This document shows positions 48,452-59,826 of a stretch of 64,000 nt of DNA, one piece after another; positions within the stretch are counted from its first letter, which is position 1; each line of letters begins with the position of its first letter. Position numbers and translations under genes: made by a program. Source of the DNA: Odobenus rosmarus divergens (taxonomy: Eukaryota; Chordata; Mammalia; Carnivora; Odobenidae); assembly GCF_000321225.1 (NCBI RefSeq), contig NW_004450303.1, positions 3,307,940-3,371,939 on the forward strand, given 5' to 3'. A model generated the notes under the pieces. It searched no databases and was not told where the DNA came from. It was given only the letters and a program-made list of their open reading frames with translations.

Positions 48452-48502
48452 TTTCCTTCCTTCCTTCTTTCCTTCCTTCCTTCTTCTTTCTTTATTTCGT
48501 TT
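48238..48502. repeat. Long (TTTC)n polypyrimidine tract
   Basis: About 260 bp of nearly pure pyrimidine on the plus strand, mostly TTTC with TTC and TCTC interruptions, ending in a CCTT block. It causes a spurious 132-codon Phe/Leu/Ser ORF. No SINE body is attached. Confidence 0.97.
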
Positions 48503-48504
48503 CG

Positions 48505-49150
48505 GTAGGAATGTGTACTAATTAATTTCTACTTTATCTATTTCAGATTGTAATGTTTACACCTAGTAGAACAGCAGAAAGGAATTAGAGATAAGAAGGA
48601 GAGGGAAATGAGAGCATTGATAAGACTGACTAGGGTTCAATTAAGTATTTAAGGGAGGATGTTGAGTGGAGTTCAATAGTTTGAATACTGTTTATCTAAA
48701 TTCTATTAATTTGACATTTTCTAGCTTATTTATTTCTTCTTTCTCAGACTTCAAGGAACGATGTAATTTGTTTCCACGATGTTATATAAGTCTTCTTCAG
48801 ATACATATTTTATTTCTTATTTTTCCATTACTTAGTTTTGGATTTCATTCAGTGGGCCATATTCGAATTTGCAAGTTTACATATTTCATAGAAGTATAGT
48901 TTTATAATCCACAAGGGAATAAATTTTCATCAAATCAAGTTACTATGAAGGAGGCAAATTCCTAGACACCTAACTGGGGCCTTTATGGACCTTCAAAATC
49001 TATTCAACACCAATTTGGCCATCTTTTTACCAATTTACTTACAGAGAAAGTTACTATCTGCTTAAAGAGACAGATATAAATATAAGCAGAGGTAGAAATT
49101 AATTTAACTCAGGCTGACTACAAAAACGAAGTGATATTTGAATTGGACTT
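48505..49150. other. AT-rich unique DNA
   Basis: Nothing recognised. Confidence 0.35.
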
Positions 49151-49163
49151 TAAAGGATGGCTA

Positions 49164-49360
49164 GGGGGAGCCTGGGTGCCTCAGTCGTTGAATGTCTACC
49201 TTTGGCTCAGGTCATGATCCTGGGGTCCTGGGATAGAGCCCCCCATCGGGCTCCCTGCTCAGCTGGAAGCCTGCTTCTTCCTCTCCCCCTGCCTCTGTTC
49301 CCTCTCTCACTGTCTCTCTCTCTGTCAAATAAATAAATAAAATCTTAAAAAATAAATAAA
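49164..49360 (+). mobile_element. CAN-SINE with target-site duplication
   Basis: Full-length plus-strand SINE with TAAAGGATGGCTA at 49151-49163 and 49361-49373. Confidence 0.96.
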
Positions 49361-49373
49361 TAAAGGATGGCTA

Positions 49374-50410
49374 AAATTTCAATAAATCTTGGTAGCTGAA
49401 TGCTACCCCAGGAGTCACCCCATCAGATTCCTTTTTGTCATCTACTAGGGCTACTAGCACACTACCTTATGTACAATAGATGTTCATATTTGTTGTGAGT
49501 TTGCCTGCATTGCACTACTTAGTTTTTAATCTTCCGTACATTTTATTCTTTCAATATTATATACTGAGAATATACTAGGTCCAGGCACTGGGGATCAAAC
49601 TAAGTAGAGAGAACACATTTTTTTCCCCTCATGGAATTTCTGACATTATAGAATAAGGTTTCATTGTGTAACACCTTACCCCTACCACTAATGTAGTCAC
49701 TTTGTACTATATTAAAAAAATCTGGAATGCATGCCATGAAATTCCAATAAATTTGAGCCTTGACGGGTTTTTATATGAAGGACAATATAAGAGAGTTGGA
49801 TTGTGCTATTATCATTTTTTTAACAAGTTGTAATATGCACAGAACTATACTTTGAAAAAAACTCATTATATGGTACTATTAATGTCTCCATTTCCTCCAG
49901 TTCCTCTACATAAATCTAAATCAGAGCAATATTTTGACACTTAAATTGTATTTTTAATACAAGTACAATAAAAATCTCCAATAAAGGTTAGTTGTTTTTA
50001 ATGATACCAGTGTATATTCATCTTCTGACACTTGGTCAATTATTCTGTAAGGAGGTTAACCTACGACTATATTTGAAAACTTTTAAAATACAAAACACCT
50101 GTTTAAATACCTAGAAAAAAGGGCATAGTTTCTTTAAAAAGAAATCTTTTTTAACTGACCTCTCAAAATTGTATATATATATATATATATGGGTATATCT
50201 ATATATCTCTCTTCATATTTCTTTTGTGATCTGGTCTATGATTTTCACCAGACCCTGAAATAAATTCTAGAACCTCTGTCTTAAGAGAATTTGCAAAAGT
50301 TATAAAGGTTAAGAAAATTTCAAAACTAATATTTAACATTTGTGATAAAGAGATTGAGATGGTTAATTGAAAAAAAGATTAACTGACTAGCAAAGAAGAT
50401 GAAAGTAGAT
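49374..50410. other. AT-rich DNA with an L2-like trace and (TA)n
   Basis: 49545-49690 (TATACTGAGAATATACTAGG, AGGCACTGGGGATCAAAC) resembles an ancient LINE 2 segment. A (TA)n run lies at 50171-50190. Otherwise not recognised. Confidence 0.4.
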
Positions 50411-50412
50411 CA

Positions 50413-50608
50413 GGGGCACCTGGGTGGCTCAGTTGGTTAAGCTCTGACTCTTGGTTTCAGCTCAGGTCGTGGTCTCAGGATTGTGAAATCGAGCCCCGTA
50501 TTGGGTTCCATGCTCAGTGGGGAGTCTGCTTGAGATTCTCTCTCTCCCTCTCCCTCTACCCTCCCCCACTTGCATACAGGCACTCTCTCTCCTTCTCTCT
50601 CTCTCAAA

Positions 50609-50647
<39 letters not shown>

Positions 50648-50657
50648 AAATTTAAAC
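50413..50657 (+). mobile_element. CAN-SINE, older subfamily with expanded tail
   Basis: Plus-strand copy with the CTCTGACTCTTGGTTTCAGC and GCTTGAGATTCTCTCTCTCC variants of an older subfamily. The tail has grown to about 11 AAAT units at 50605-50648. GAAAGTAGA flanks it on both sides. Confidence 0.92.
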
Positions 50658-50659
50658 AA

Positions 50660-51240
50660 AGAAAGTAGACAAATATTTTGAATATTCAGTTATTATCTCC
50701 TTGATTTTTCTATTTTTCTTGGAAAAGAAAGAAAGGAAGCATAGAATTATAGGAAAGAGAAGCCTTGTGAAACAGAAATCTCTAAACTTACATGAAAAAG
50801 CCCTTCGTACCAAATGGATTTCTGTAAATCCAACTACAGCTGAGAGGCTTAAGGCAGCAAAATGTATTTTCAACAGTGGAAATGGATAAAATTTACCAGA
50901 CCCTTTTGTAATGAAAAGAAACTGAAACCTTTTTTTTTTTTCCCCAGTGAGTAAGGCAGATACCCGAATTACACTAAACACACCCGTAACAATTTTTGAG
51001 AAGATACTTACTCTTGGATGTTTACATAGCTATCAACTGAACCATGAATTATATAACATAGTTTCAAACAAAAAGTGGATATTTAGGAACTTTCATTTTT
51101 ATGCTACTAAAAAGTATTAAAAATCAAAAATTAAGAATTCTAAGACCTATTTTCCATCTCCACCTCCCAAGAAAAATCTACTCTGATTTTCTAGGCAGTT
51201 ACAATTAAGTGGGCCTGCTTCCTTCCTTGTTTGCCTTCTT
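50660..51240. other. AT-rich unique DNA
   Basis: Nothing recognised. Confidence 0.35.
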
Positions 51241-51254
51241 TTATTCTTCCTTCA

Positions 51255-51620
51255 AGAAGTCATTATTGAGTGTTAACTGAGTGCCAGGCGGGATGTTAGA
51301 TGCTAATGCTTCAGATAAAAGAGAGCTTCTGCCTTTCAGGGAGATCAGTCCAGGGCAGACAGACAAGAAAACACGCAATTAGAGTGCACTAATGTAAGTT
51401 CTAGAAGAGAATACTGAGGATATTTGCCAGGATTTGGGAAAGCCAGATGAAAGAAATGTAGTCCTCGAGTTGAGGATGCGGACTGGGTGTGAGTGTGTCA
51501 TGGCAGATATCCAGTAGGAGGTGGCGCCTGAGCAGAGTTTAAAGAATTTAGAATGGCTGGCTGGATGAGAAAAGGTATGAATTCTCAGGAAATGGGGAGA
51601 CATACAAATACAAGGTAGCA
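51255..51620 (+). mobile_element. Ancient LINE-like segment
   Basis: TTATTGAGTGTTAACTGAGT, GCCAGGCGGGATGTTAGATG and AGACAAGAAAACACGCAATT resemble the common old mammalian L2-type segment. Diverged; family uncertain. Confidence 0.4.
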
Positions 51621-51649
51621 TGAAGAGTAAGACAAATTCAAAAATTGGG

Positions 51650-51847
51650 TTTTTCTTTTTTAAGATTTTATTTATTTATTTGACAGAGAGAGACAGCAAG
51701 AGAGGGAACATAAGCAGGGGGAGTGGGAGAGGAAGAACCAGACTCCTAGCTGAGCAGGAAGCCCGACAGGGGCCTCGATCCCAGGACCCTGGGATCATGA
51801 CCTGAGCCTAAGGCAGACGCTTAATGACTGAGCCACCCAGGTGCCCC
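51650..51847 (-). mobile_element. CAN-SINE
   Basis: Full-length minus-strand SINE ending GAGCCACCCAGGTGCCCC. TTCAAAAATTG before and CTCAAAAATTG after are the duplication. Confidence 0.94.
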
Positions 51848-51875
51848 TCAAAAATTGTTAAGAAAGACTAGAGCA

Positions 51876-52080
51876 GGGGGCTCTGGGTGGCTCAGTCAGT
51901 TAAGCGTCTGCCTTGGGCTCAAGTCATGATCCCCAAATCCCGGGATCAAGCTCTGCCTCGAGCTCCTTGCAGAGCAGAGAGTCTACTTCTCCCCCTTGCC
52001 CCTCACCCTGCTCATGCTCACTCTCTGTCTCTTGCTCACTCTTTCTCTCTCAAATAAATAAAACCTTAAACAAAAAAAGA
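51876..52080 (+). mobile_element. CAN-SINE with target-site duplication
   Basis: Full-length plus-strand SINE only about 30 bp from the preceding opposed one. GACTAGAGCA flanks it (51866-51875 and 52083-52092). Body and tail (AATAAATAAAACCTTAAAC) are diverged. Confidence 0.93.
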
Positions 52081-52351
52081 ATGACTAGAGCACAGGATGT
52101 AGATGACACAGTGTCAAAATAGAGTTGGAAAACCAGATCAAAATATAGCTATGTTATTCTGCTGAAAAATTATTTCGCAGATTCCCATCATGCTCACAAT
52201 ATTATCCACATTCCTTAGTGTGGCACCTAGATCTCATAGACACTCTTGCAGGGTCACTTCACCATTCACCCCTCTGAGTCTTCTCATCCCCCAGGGGTGC
52301 CTCTGGACTCTCAAATTTTCTGCTTCCTCCTATAGGGGGGCCGGATCCCTT

Positions 52352-52544
52352 AAAAAAAAAGAGAGAGAGATTTTATTTATTTATTTGAGAGAGAGAGAGT
52401 GCTCAGGGAGAGAGGGGCAGAGGGAGAGGGAGAAACAGGCTCCCCATGGAGCAGGGAGCCCAATGTGGGGCTTGATCCCAGGACCTGAGATCATAACCTG
52501 AGCTGAAGGCAGATACTTAACCAACTGAGCCACCCAAGTGCCCT
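52352..52544 (-). mobile_element. CAN-SINE
   Basis: Full-length minus-strand SINE ending GAGCCACCCAAGTGCCC, with GGATCCCTT on both sides (52343-52351 and 52547-52555). Confidence 0.93.
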
Positions 52545-52559
52545 GTGGATCCCTTTTAT

Positions 52560-53815
52560 ACCACATGGAAATCAGGGGCCACATAGATGCTGACCTTTTT
52601 TTTCCTTCTTGGTTTTTCCATGCAATAACTTCAGTTTTACTCTGCTGCAGAAGCCCTATGCAAGTGCTGGGTCACCCCACATGATAGACAACAGTTCCCC
52701 ACTCAGAGTGTTACCCCAAGAATAGGACCCGAAACCCTTCTAATTTCAGCTCCTCCTCTAACCCATGCTTCCTCTTTCAGAATTCATTCCAGAGGGGACA
52801 TGAAATTTTCACCCTGTGTCTCTCCCTATCTCTCTGCCTCCCCAAAACTTCCATATTTCCCCGAGAGAGGAAGGGATGAGTTTTTCCCTTTTGGCAAAGA
52901 TTTCTCTTTTGTCTCATATATTGGCTTTTATGTATCCCTGGCTTATTGGAATCTTAACAGTCAATTTGACCAGATACTGGGTCTTGTTGTATTATTTAGC
53001 AAATCCTTTTGATAAAGGTTTTTATTTAAGTCTATAGGCTTTTTGTAGTCTCAAAAACCTTATTTTATATCTCAAAATCTGAATATTGACTCTCTAACTT
53101 TACATTCTTTATTAGAAATTCTAGGCCATCTTGAGGCAAAGCATGCCTTTGGTAGAATAGAGATGAGGTGGGTAAAAGGAAATGCAAAGGAGAAAAGGTA
53201 CATTCATATCATTCTACAAATAATGCCATGCTGCATTGGTGATGCTCAGATGCTGGAAGGAACAAAGCAATGTCTCAGGATCTTGATCTTTTGATAATAG
53301 AGACTGATGTTCACAGGGAACAACAGGGTGGAATTTCAGCAGGGAAGACTTCAAAACCAGTTAAGTGTTTGGTGTTGCTACCGTAAAGTAGAGCAAGAAA
53401 GCCAACCACAAAAACAGAAACACTAAATAGAGCAAAGAAGGAAAGGAAGTATGTTACAACAGAAGTATTGGAGGGCATCCATAACTTCCCTGAATATTTT
53501 TGCTTCCATTTTAAACTTTGACATTACTCATTCATTTCTTTCGATTTTATTGGAGAAGTGACTTATGGGAGAGAGTAATTGATAATACGGTATTCCTTCA
53601 GTATGGGAGAATGCAAGGCATACATTGCTAATTTGGATGATATTTCTTGTGTTTTATTTTTTTATATAAAGAAGGTATATCTAGAAAATTTAAATTAGAT
53701 CATGACCATATTAAGCAATTGACATAGAATGAAAGCAAAACAAATCATATAACCCAAGCCCCAATTTATAACCCAAGGTCCAAAAGTTTAGACCTATGGA
53801 GAGAAGATACAATGA
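52560..53815. other. Unique DNA, nothing recognised
   Basis: No recognised repeat or exon. The two overlapping ORFs at 52800-53037 have no known domain. Confidence 0.35.
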
Positions 53816-53824
53816 TGATTGCTT

Positions 53825-53985
53825 TGAAAACTTTAATTTGAATACATATCACCTGGGGATTTTGTTAAAATGTAGATTCTGATTTGGTAGGTCCGAGACC
53901 GGGCGTGAGATTCTACATTATCCACAAGCCCCTGGGACACTCCAACGCCCCTAGTCATAGATTGCTCTTTGAGCAAGATACTAGA
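53825..53985. mobile_element. MER5A-like DNA transposon
   Basis: ATATCACCTGGGGATTTTGT, TAAAATGTAGATTCTGATTT, GGTAGGTCCGAGACCGGGCG, TGAGATTCTACATTATCCAC follow the order of this non-autonomous hAT-Charlie element. The terminal inverted repeats are eroded. Confidence 0.7.
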
Positions 53986-53989
53986 AAAG

Positions 53990-55725
53990 AACTCTCTGAC
54001 TTGATTGGCTTACCTAGGTTCCATCATTATCATGGGACTTTTTTGATTTGTACTTTTCCAAATGAATTTTAGAATTAATTTATGTAGTGAAGGGTGGCTG
54101 AATATGCTATTCCCAAATATACCATTTAGCATAAACATTATTTTTATCCAAAGGCACTTGACAAACAGCAGATACAAAAGGGATATCGTGATCTCCTCTT
54201 TTCTTCCTAAAAGCAGGAAATAAAACTCCCATATGAAAGATGCTCTCTCTGTACCAGGAAAAAAGAAACATTCTATCACCAGAGATAGGGAATTGAGGTC
54301 AGAAAAATCTATACAAATAGACCTTGTTAAGATAACTCTGATCTCCCTTTAACCTCCCTATAATTACTTTTTACGATTGCCATTCTGTTCAATCTAGCAT
54401 GTGGGTCTTGCTACTTCTTTGGGTCTTCATTTTCCTGTGGAGGCTCCCATGTATGAGTAAATATCTGTATGATTTTCTCCTGTTAATGTTTTATGTCAAC
54501 TTGTTCTCAGGCCTACTCATAGACCCTAAGTGGGTAGAGGTAAAGTTTTGCCTTCCCTACAGTAGCTTCATAAAAAATTCCCAGTAGCTTCATAAAAAAT
54601 TTTTCACAAAAAATATTTTGATTGCAATTACATTAGGTTTTTAGATAAATTTGAGGAGAAATTGAAATATATAAAATGTTGAACTTCACTTATCTAAATT
54701 TTATGTCCATCTATAGTATTTTGCAATTTTTCTGTACAGCAGTTTTGCTTATCTTTTATTAATTTTGCTCATAGAATACAATGTTTATGCTGCTATCACA
54801 AATAGAATATTTTTATATTATTACATTTTCTAATAGGTTATTGCTGATGTGTAAAAACACCACTCACTTCTTCATATTGCTCTTTTCCCCACAATTCCTG
54901 CAGAACTGTCTTATTTGTTTTAACACAGCGTGTCTGTGTGTATATTTTTAAATTTTCAATAAAGACAAATATTTACAAATGTCTCCTCCTTTCTCACCCT
55001 GCAACACCTTATTTCTATTCCTTCTTTTATTGGCAAGGCACTCCAGTGAAATGTTGACTTTTATCAATGATAGTAAGCATTATTGTGTTATCTTCTCTTA
55101 CTAGGTGATAAAGATAGGAAATATCCTATCTTAGCAAATTTTCACATACCATTTTCCCTGCCTGTAATGCTGTTTTCTCCATATTCTTCACAACTGGTTC
55201 ATTTATATCATTTATGCCAAAGCTTAAATCTCACCTGTGAATAATTCATGAATTTTTCGTGAATAATGGTACAGGAACCAATGACAAACTAAGGTAAGCA
55301 ACTTAGGGGTAATTTGTTGGCCCCAGACTGAAACGTGCAGAGGTGGGTTGTGGCTTTAGTCACAGTTGCATTTGTTAAGCTCTCCCTCTCTCTTTCTCTT
55401 TCGTTTCTTAGACAAACTCCTTCTAATTTGTCAGCATGACACAGCCCACTTCTTACAGGCTTAGGTGCTCTACTGGAATGGGACTTCTTTCTTGTTAAAG
55501 TAGCAGATTCTGGTTGTCCTCACTTGGGTTATGCTCATCCCCAAACAAATCACTGTTACAAGGGTAAGGAACCATGATCCTACCTCTTTGGTAGATGGAG
55601 TGGGCACCTTGGCCAACAGTCTGTTCACAGTTTCTCAGGGCTGAGAACGAATAGTTCACTAATCACTGAGATGCAGGCTTGATAGACCAAAACATCTGAA
55701 GTCAACTAAACTTGCTCCGAGATAA
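53990..55725. other. AT-rich DNA, mostly unrecognised
   Basis: 55010-55260 has L2-like wording (TTTATGCCAAAGCTTAAATC). A direct repeat CCAGTAGCTTCATAAAAAAT is present twice near 54560-54600. Nothing else. Confidence 0.35.
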
Positions 55726-55729
55726 TCTT

Positions 55730-55945
55730 TTCTGACACCCGCCCCCGACGCTTTTATTGTCTTTCAGCCCTCTGTAACTTTTATATCACTGACCCTGATT
55801 GGGAATTATTTCACTGATGTGTGTTTCCTGAACTAGAATGTCAGTTCCTTGACAGAAGGGACGCTGGCTTCCTCGTTTACTGTGGCATCTCCAGGATATA
55901 GGAAGATGTATGCCACATGGGAGGAATTCAGTATTTTGTTAAAAA
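55730..55945 (+). mobile_element. L2-like 3' end
   Basis: TCAGCCCTCTGTAACTTTTA, CTAGAATGTCAGTTCCTTGA and AGGGACGCTGGCTTCCTCGT, then AGGAATTCAGTATTTTGTTA, match L2 3' order. Confidence 0.65.
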
Positions 55946-56106
55946 GGATCGATAAGCTTAACTGTGAATATCAGGAATCCATAATTGTAAAAGTTAACAT
56001 TCTAATATTTATGAAGACATGATGATATTCAATATTGTTGTCCTCTTAACTTTTTTTTTGAGAAAAGTTGACAAGAGAAAGTTGAACGCTGGCTTTTTGC
56101 TTCTCT

Positions 56107-56306
56107 TTTTTTTTTTTTAAAGATTTTATTTATTTATTTGAGAGAGAGAGAATGAGAGATAGAGAGCACGAGAGGGAAGAGGGTCAGAGGGAGAAGCAGA
56201 CTCCCTGCTGAGCAGGGAGCCTGATGTGGGACTCGATCCCGGGACTCCAGGATCATGACCTGAGCCGAAGGCAGTCGCTTAACCGACTGAGCCACCCAGG
56301 CACCCG
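56107..56306 (-). mobile_element. CAN-SINE
   Basis: Full-length minus-strand SINE of the GAATGAGAGATAGAGAGC subfamily ending GAGCCACCCAGGCACCC. No clean duplication seen. Confidence 0.93.
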
Positions 56307-56309
56307 ATG

Positions 56310-57355
56310 GAAGCTTTCCTTTTGGCAGATACACTGTTTCATCTGAGCCAGGTGCTCTCATAGTCTTGCTCCCAGATTCATGACTTAGATTTGCCTTTCT
56401 AGAACTTTCCAAGTGAAGATATGAGGAGCAGGATGGAAGGCAGAACTCAGCCAGTGGGGGAGCTGCAGGAACTCCCTTTTGCTGGGAGGACTTCTTGGGA
56501 AGTCAAAGATCAGTAAAGTGAAAGATAGCTGGGACCAAAGAGCCAGTAGAAGCAAATATTGAAAGCCTGGATTCAAAGCCAAGAACTGCAGGACAAAGGA
56601 AACAATAAGAGAGGCAAGTTAAGGTGTTCCAGTCTATTTCTTGGAACAGGTTTTGTTGTTTTATTAACTTCCTTTTATGCGTAAGCCATCGTAGGGTGTG
56701 TATATGTATGGAGGGGGTGTTTAAGTGCGGGTATGTGCGTAAGAACCATGGAGGAGATAGACACTGATTCCAGCACAAATCAGATAGTGTAAACCAAAGC
56801 AGACAGCCGTCTCAGTCATTAAGAGCTCAGTACTGGTGCTATGTGCTTGTTTGCTTTTCCAAATTTTGTGGATTTCTATTTTTCTTTTCATTTATTTACT
56901 TTTTCCTTTATTTCTCTCTATCCACTTAGATACTTTCCTACTGCATATCTGCGTGTTTGACATATCTTCCAAGGACCAGCTTCACTTCACATTTTCTCCT
57001 GGCCTATTCTTTCTTATCCATTCATACCCTTGCCTGTTTTTCTGTTTAGTTGGTTTTCTTATTTTCTTTTGTTCTCATATTTATCCAGGTGTTGATTTCC
57101 TGTTCATCCTGACCTTCGATGCTGGTTTCAGCCTGTAGGTTTTGCCTGAGCGATGACTCACTTCCTGGATCATGGGACAGGGTTGGGTGGATTTTTCAAG
57201 CCCTGCAGTGGGCAGCCTGAAGTCACGAAGTAGTATGCTTAGTCCCTGAGTTGGAAGAAGGTAGAAAGTGTCGAAAGGAGTAATCGCCTCCGCAGATCTT
57301 TGGTTATTGTATGGTTTTATCCAAATCCAGTCCAGCGGATCATAATTTGTTTTAA
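56310..57355. other. Unique DNA, nothing recognised
   Basis: ORFs at 56836-57138 and others are hydrophobic or low-information and carry no known domain. Confidence 0.35.
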
Positions 57356-57368
57356 TTTGCAATTCCTT

Positions 57369-58146
57369 TTTTTTTTTCCGATTTAAGACTTTTTTTTTTC
57401 ATGCCCAACGAGCCTGAGTGGCTGACGCTCACCACTCCGCTTCTGCCCCTCAGACTCCTACTCTCTGCAAGAGGAATGTTTCCTTGCACTGACTTGCGCA
57501 GATGGCCCTAGGCTTTGGCAGTGGCCTTGTAATGGGCCAGAGTGGGGGCTGAAGGGTCAGTGGCTTTGATCCACCTCAGCATCCAGTAATGGGTCAGCCA
57601 GTCGGCCCGGCCTGGGTAGTGGCGTTCAAAGATTTGATGGTAGTAATAGCCTTCTTTAGTTTTAGGAGTGTTGAAGGGAAATTTTTGGGCCACTGCTGCC
57701 ATCATTGTGTCATCACCCTGATGTTCAATATATTCCTGTAAAATCTTAAACCAGGAATTCTTAACCGAGATTATTCCATCACTGAAGGCTTCTTTTGGCC
57801 GCCAGAGAATGTCTTTAGGTATCAGGTTGGAGTCCTCAAAGGTCTCTCTCAGGAGATGGTTTTCTATCCCATTCTTGGCAATTCTCATATCTGGGGGCAG
57901 AGACAAGTCACAGGAAGAAAACTGATGATCCAGGAAGGGGACTCTCTATTCAAGGCCGTGGGAAACAGTGGTGTGATCTGCCCGGAGCACATCGAACAAG
58001 TAGAGTTCCTTCAGAAGCCTCTTACTCTCCTCCTCGGCTTGTTCAGGAGAAGGAGCCTTGTGAAAATATATGTAATCCGGAGTCAGCTCATCTGAGCCTT
58101 CTCCGGAGAAGATCACCACGCTCTCTGTGTTCTTCCGAATGTAGTG
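57369..58146 (-). pseudogene. ASNS: ASNS processed pseudogene, 5' truncated
   Basis: This is a retrocopy of the 3' part of asparagine synthetase (glutamine-hydrolysing) mRNA. The enzyme makes asparagine from aspartate with glutamine and ATP in the cytosol. On the minus strand, from about 58140 to the stop near 57508, about 210 residues correspond to the C-terminal synthetase domain: [60 protein letters not shown] and [19 protein letters not shown]. The full enzyme has about 560 residues, so the N-terminal glutaminase domain and the first ATP-binding motif are absent. A stop (GLE then TAG before RVPFLDH, near 57946) breaks the frame; downstream of it 132 codons (57906-57508) remain open. A short 3' UTR and poly(A) complement (57369-57380) follow. 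TGCAATTCCTT at 57358-57368 and 58147-58157 is the target-site duplication. No introns. Non-functional. Confidence 0.93.
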
Positions 58147-58159
58147 TGCAATTCCTTCT

Positions 58160-58367
58160 CTCTTTTTTTTTTTAACTTTATTTATTTATTTAACTGACAC
58201 AGAGAGAGAGACAGCTAGAGAAAGAACACAAGCAGGAGGAGTGGGAGAAGGAGAAACAGGCTTCTCACCAAGCAGGGAGCCCGATGTGGGGCTCAATCCC
58301 AAGACCCCGGGATCATGACCTGAGCTGAAGGCAGCTGCTTAACCAACTGAGCCACCCAGGTGCCCCA
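58160..58367 (-). mobile_element. CAN-SINE at the ASNS retrocopy boundary
   Basis: Full-length minus-strand SINE. TGCAATTCCTTCT (58147-58159) and TGCAATTGCTTCT (58368-58380) are its duplication. The left copy is also the right duplication of the ASNS retrocopy, so one site was used twice. Confidence 0.94.
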
Positions 58368-58380
58368 TGCAATTGCTTCT

Positions 58381-58660
58381 TAAGTGGCCTCTGTGTCACC
58401 ACTCTTTCTAGTTCATCCATTTCACAAATAAGCCCTGTTTGTCTTTCCTCAAAGTAAAGAAAGTTATGGCACTCCTCTAATAACAAGTTCTTCTTGATTC
58501 CCATTATCTAAAAGAAAACCTTTTTAATGCCAAGCTTGATTACCAGGATTCTCACAATTCTGCAGCGGTGCCATCTTTCAAGCCTGACCTCCCACTACCC
58601 ATCACTCTTCTCTCTACACCATGAACCTACACTCCATTCCAGCAGGACTTCCTCAAATCA
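58381..58660. other. Unassigned DNA upstream of the ASNS copy
   Basis: A 38-codon open stretch on the minus strand (58504-58385, ending at the SINE) has ordinary-looking amino-acid composition but is not ASNS and matches nothing I know. Confidence 0.25.
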
Positions 58661-58664
58661 TTGG

Positions 58665-59135
58665 TGTTATCTTATGATTTGTCAACATTACATATTAGCC
58701 TTTCCCCTGGAATCATTTTCTTCCATTTCTTCACTTCATTTTTTAAAACTCACTTTCAAGTATCATCTCTTCTTCCTAGGCTATGAAATGTTCATTCATT
58801 TTTAAATGCATTTTCTTTATATCTTTTTTAAGAGTTGTTCTCTTCACTTTCCCGTCTCATGTCTTTCCTCCTTGTCTTCTTTTCCTTTCCTTCTTTCAAC
58901 AAATATTTTTGGCATGTGTACTCCATGCCAGATAATGTGTTAAATCAAAATGTATGGTCCCTGTCCTCAAGGACCTTACATTCGTGGTGCCATCTAATTG
59001 TTCATGGCCTATGTTCCTCATTAGTCATAAACCACTCGGGGGCAGGAACTATGTCGTCCTCATCAAATTTTTAGTATTACTTAACACAGGAGAGGGCACA
59101 GGATAGGCTCCAAGAAGTGTTTTTAGAAAGAATAG
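58665..59135 (+). mobile_element. L2-like segments
   Basis: TGTTCATTCATTTTTAAATG, ACAAATATTTTTGGCATGTG and AACCACTCGGGGGCAGGAAC, then ACACAGGAGAGGGCACAGGA, are typical of L2 3' ends and related ancient LINE DNA. Diverged. Confidence 0.5.
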
Positions 59136-59224
59136 GCAAATATGATAATTTTTTGAATAAATATCTTTCTGCCTGTGTTATGTATATTTAGTATGTCTTT
59201 ATACCTGCCACACAAACAACACCG

Positions 59225-59640
59225 TAAACAACACTACCATTTGGGTGCTGGACTAAGCTCAGTATATGCAGGATCTCATTTACGCTTCACAACTCCCTGA
59301 AAAAGTTCCTCTTACTATCCCTATTTTGGAGCCAAGGAAACTAAAGCATGGAATAGTTACTCACAGAGCTACTGCATAAGAGGCACAGCTCACACCTGCA
59401 CCAATCTTTTTTTTTTTTAAAGATTTTATTGATTTATTTGAGAGAGAGAGAATGAGAGATAGAGAGCACGAGAGGGAAGAGGGTCAGAGGGAGAAGCAGA
59501 CTCCCCGCCGAGCAGGGAGCCCGATGCGGGACTCGATCCTGTGACTCCAGGATCATGACCCAAACCAAAGGCAGCTGCTCAACCAACTGAGCCACCCAGG
59601 CGCCCCACCTGCACCAATCTTGATGAACTTTAACACCTGA
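59225..59640 (-). mobile_element. MIR element split by a SINE
   Basis: Antisense MIR order: GCAGGATCTCATTTACGCTT, ATCCCTATTTTGGAGCCAAG, GAAACTAAAGCATGGAATAG and AGGCACAGCTCACACCTGCA. The SINE at 59409-59605 interrupts it near its end. Confidence 0.65.
59409..59605 (-). mobile_element. CAN-SINE with target-site duplication
   Basis: Full-length minus-strand SINE of the GAATGAGAGATAGAGAGC subfamily. CACCTGCACCAATCTT at 59393-59408 and 59606-59621 is an exact 16-bp duplication. Confidence 0.97.
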
Positions 59641-59826
59641 GTTCTTTTAAGAACTTAATCTTTCTCTCATTTGTCTCCAGTTCCATTCTTCTGGTCTCTC
59701 TTTGTTAACCATTGGAAATGTAATAAAAGGAGTGTTGTCATTTTTTAAAAATCATGTATATACTTTAAAACTCAAATGGCTTAATGTTTATTCAGTATAT
59801 CATGATTTTTATGAAAGAGAAGGTGT

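Noticed and set aside
48127..48525. 132-codon Phe/Leu/Ser-rich ORF
   Set aside because: It is produced by the (TTTC)n tract and has no gene context.
58385..58504. Open stretch beside the SINE as a possible 5' extension of ASNS
   Set aside because: The residues do not correspond to the ASNS region expected upstream of YIRKNT, and the target-site duplication places it outside the retrocopy.
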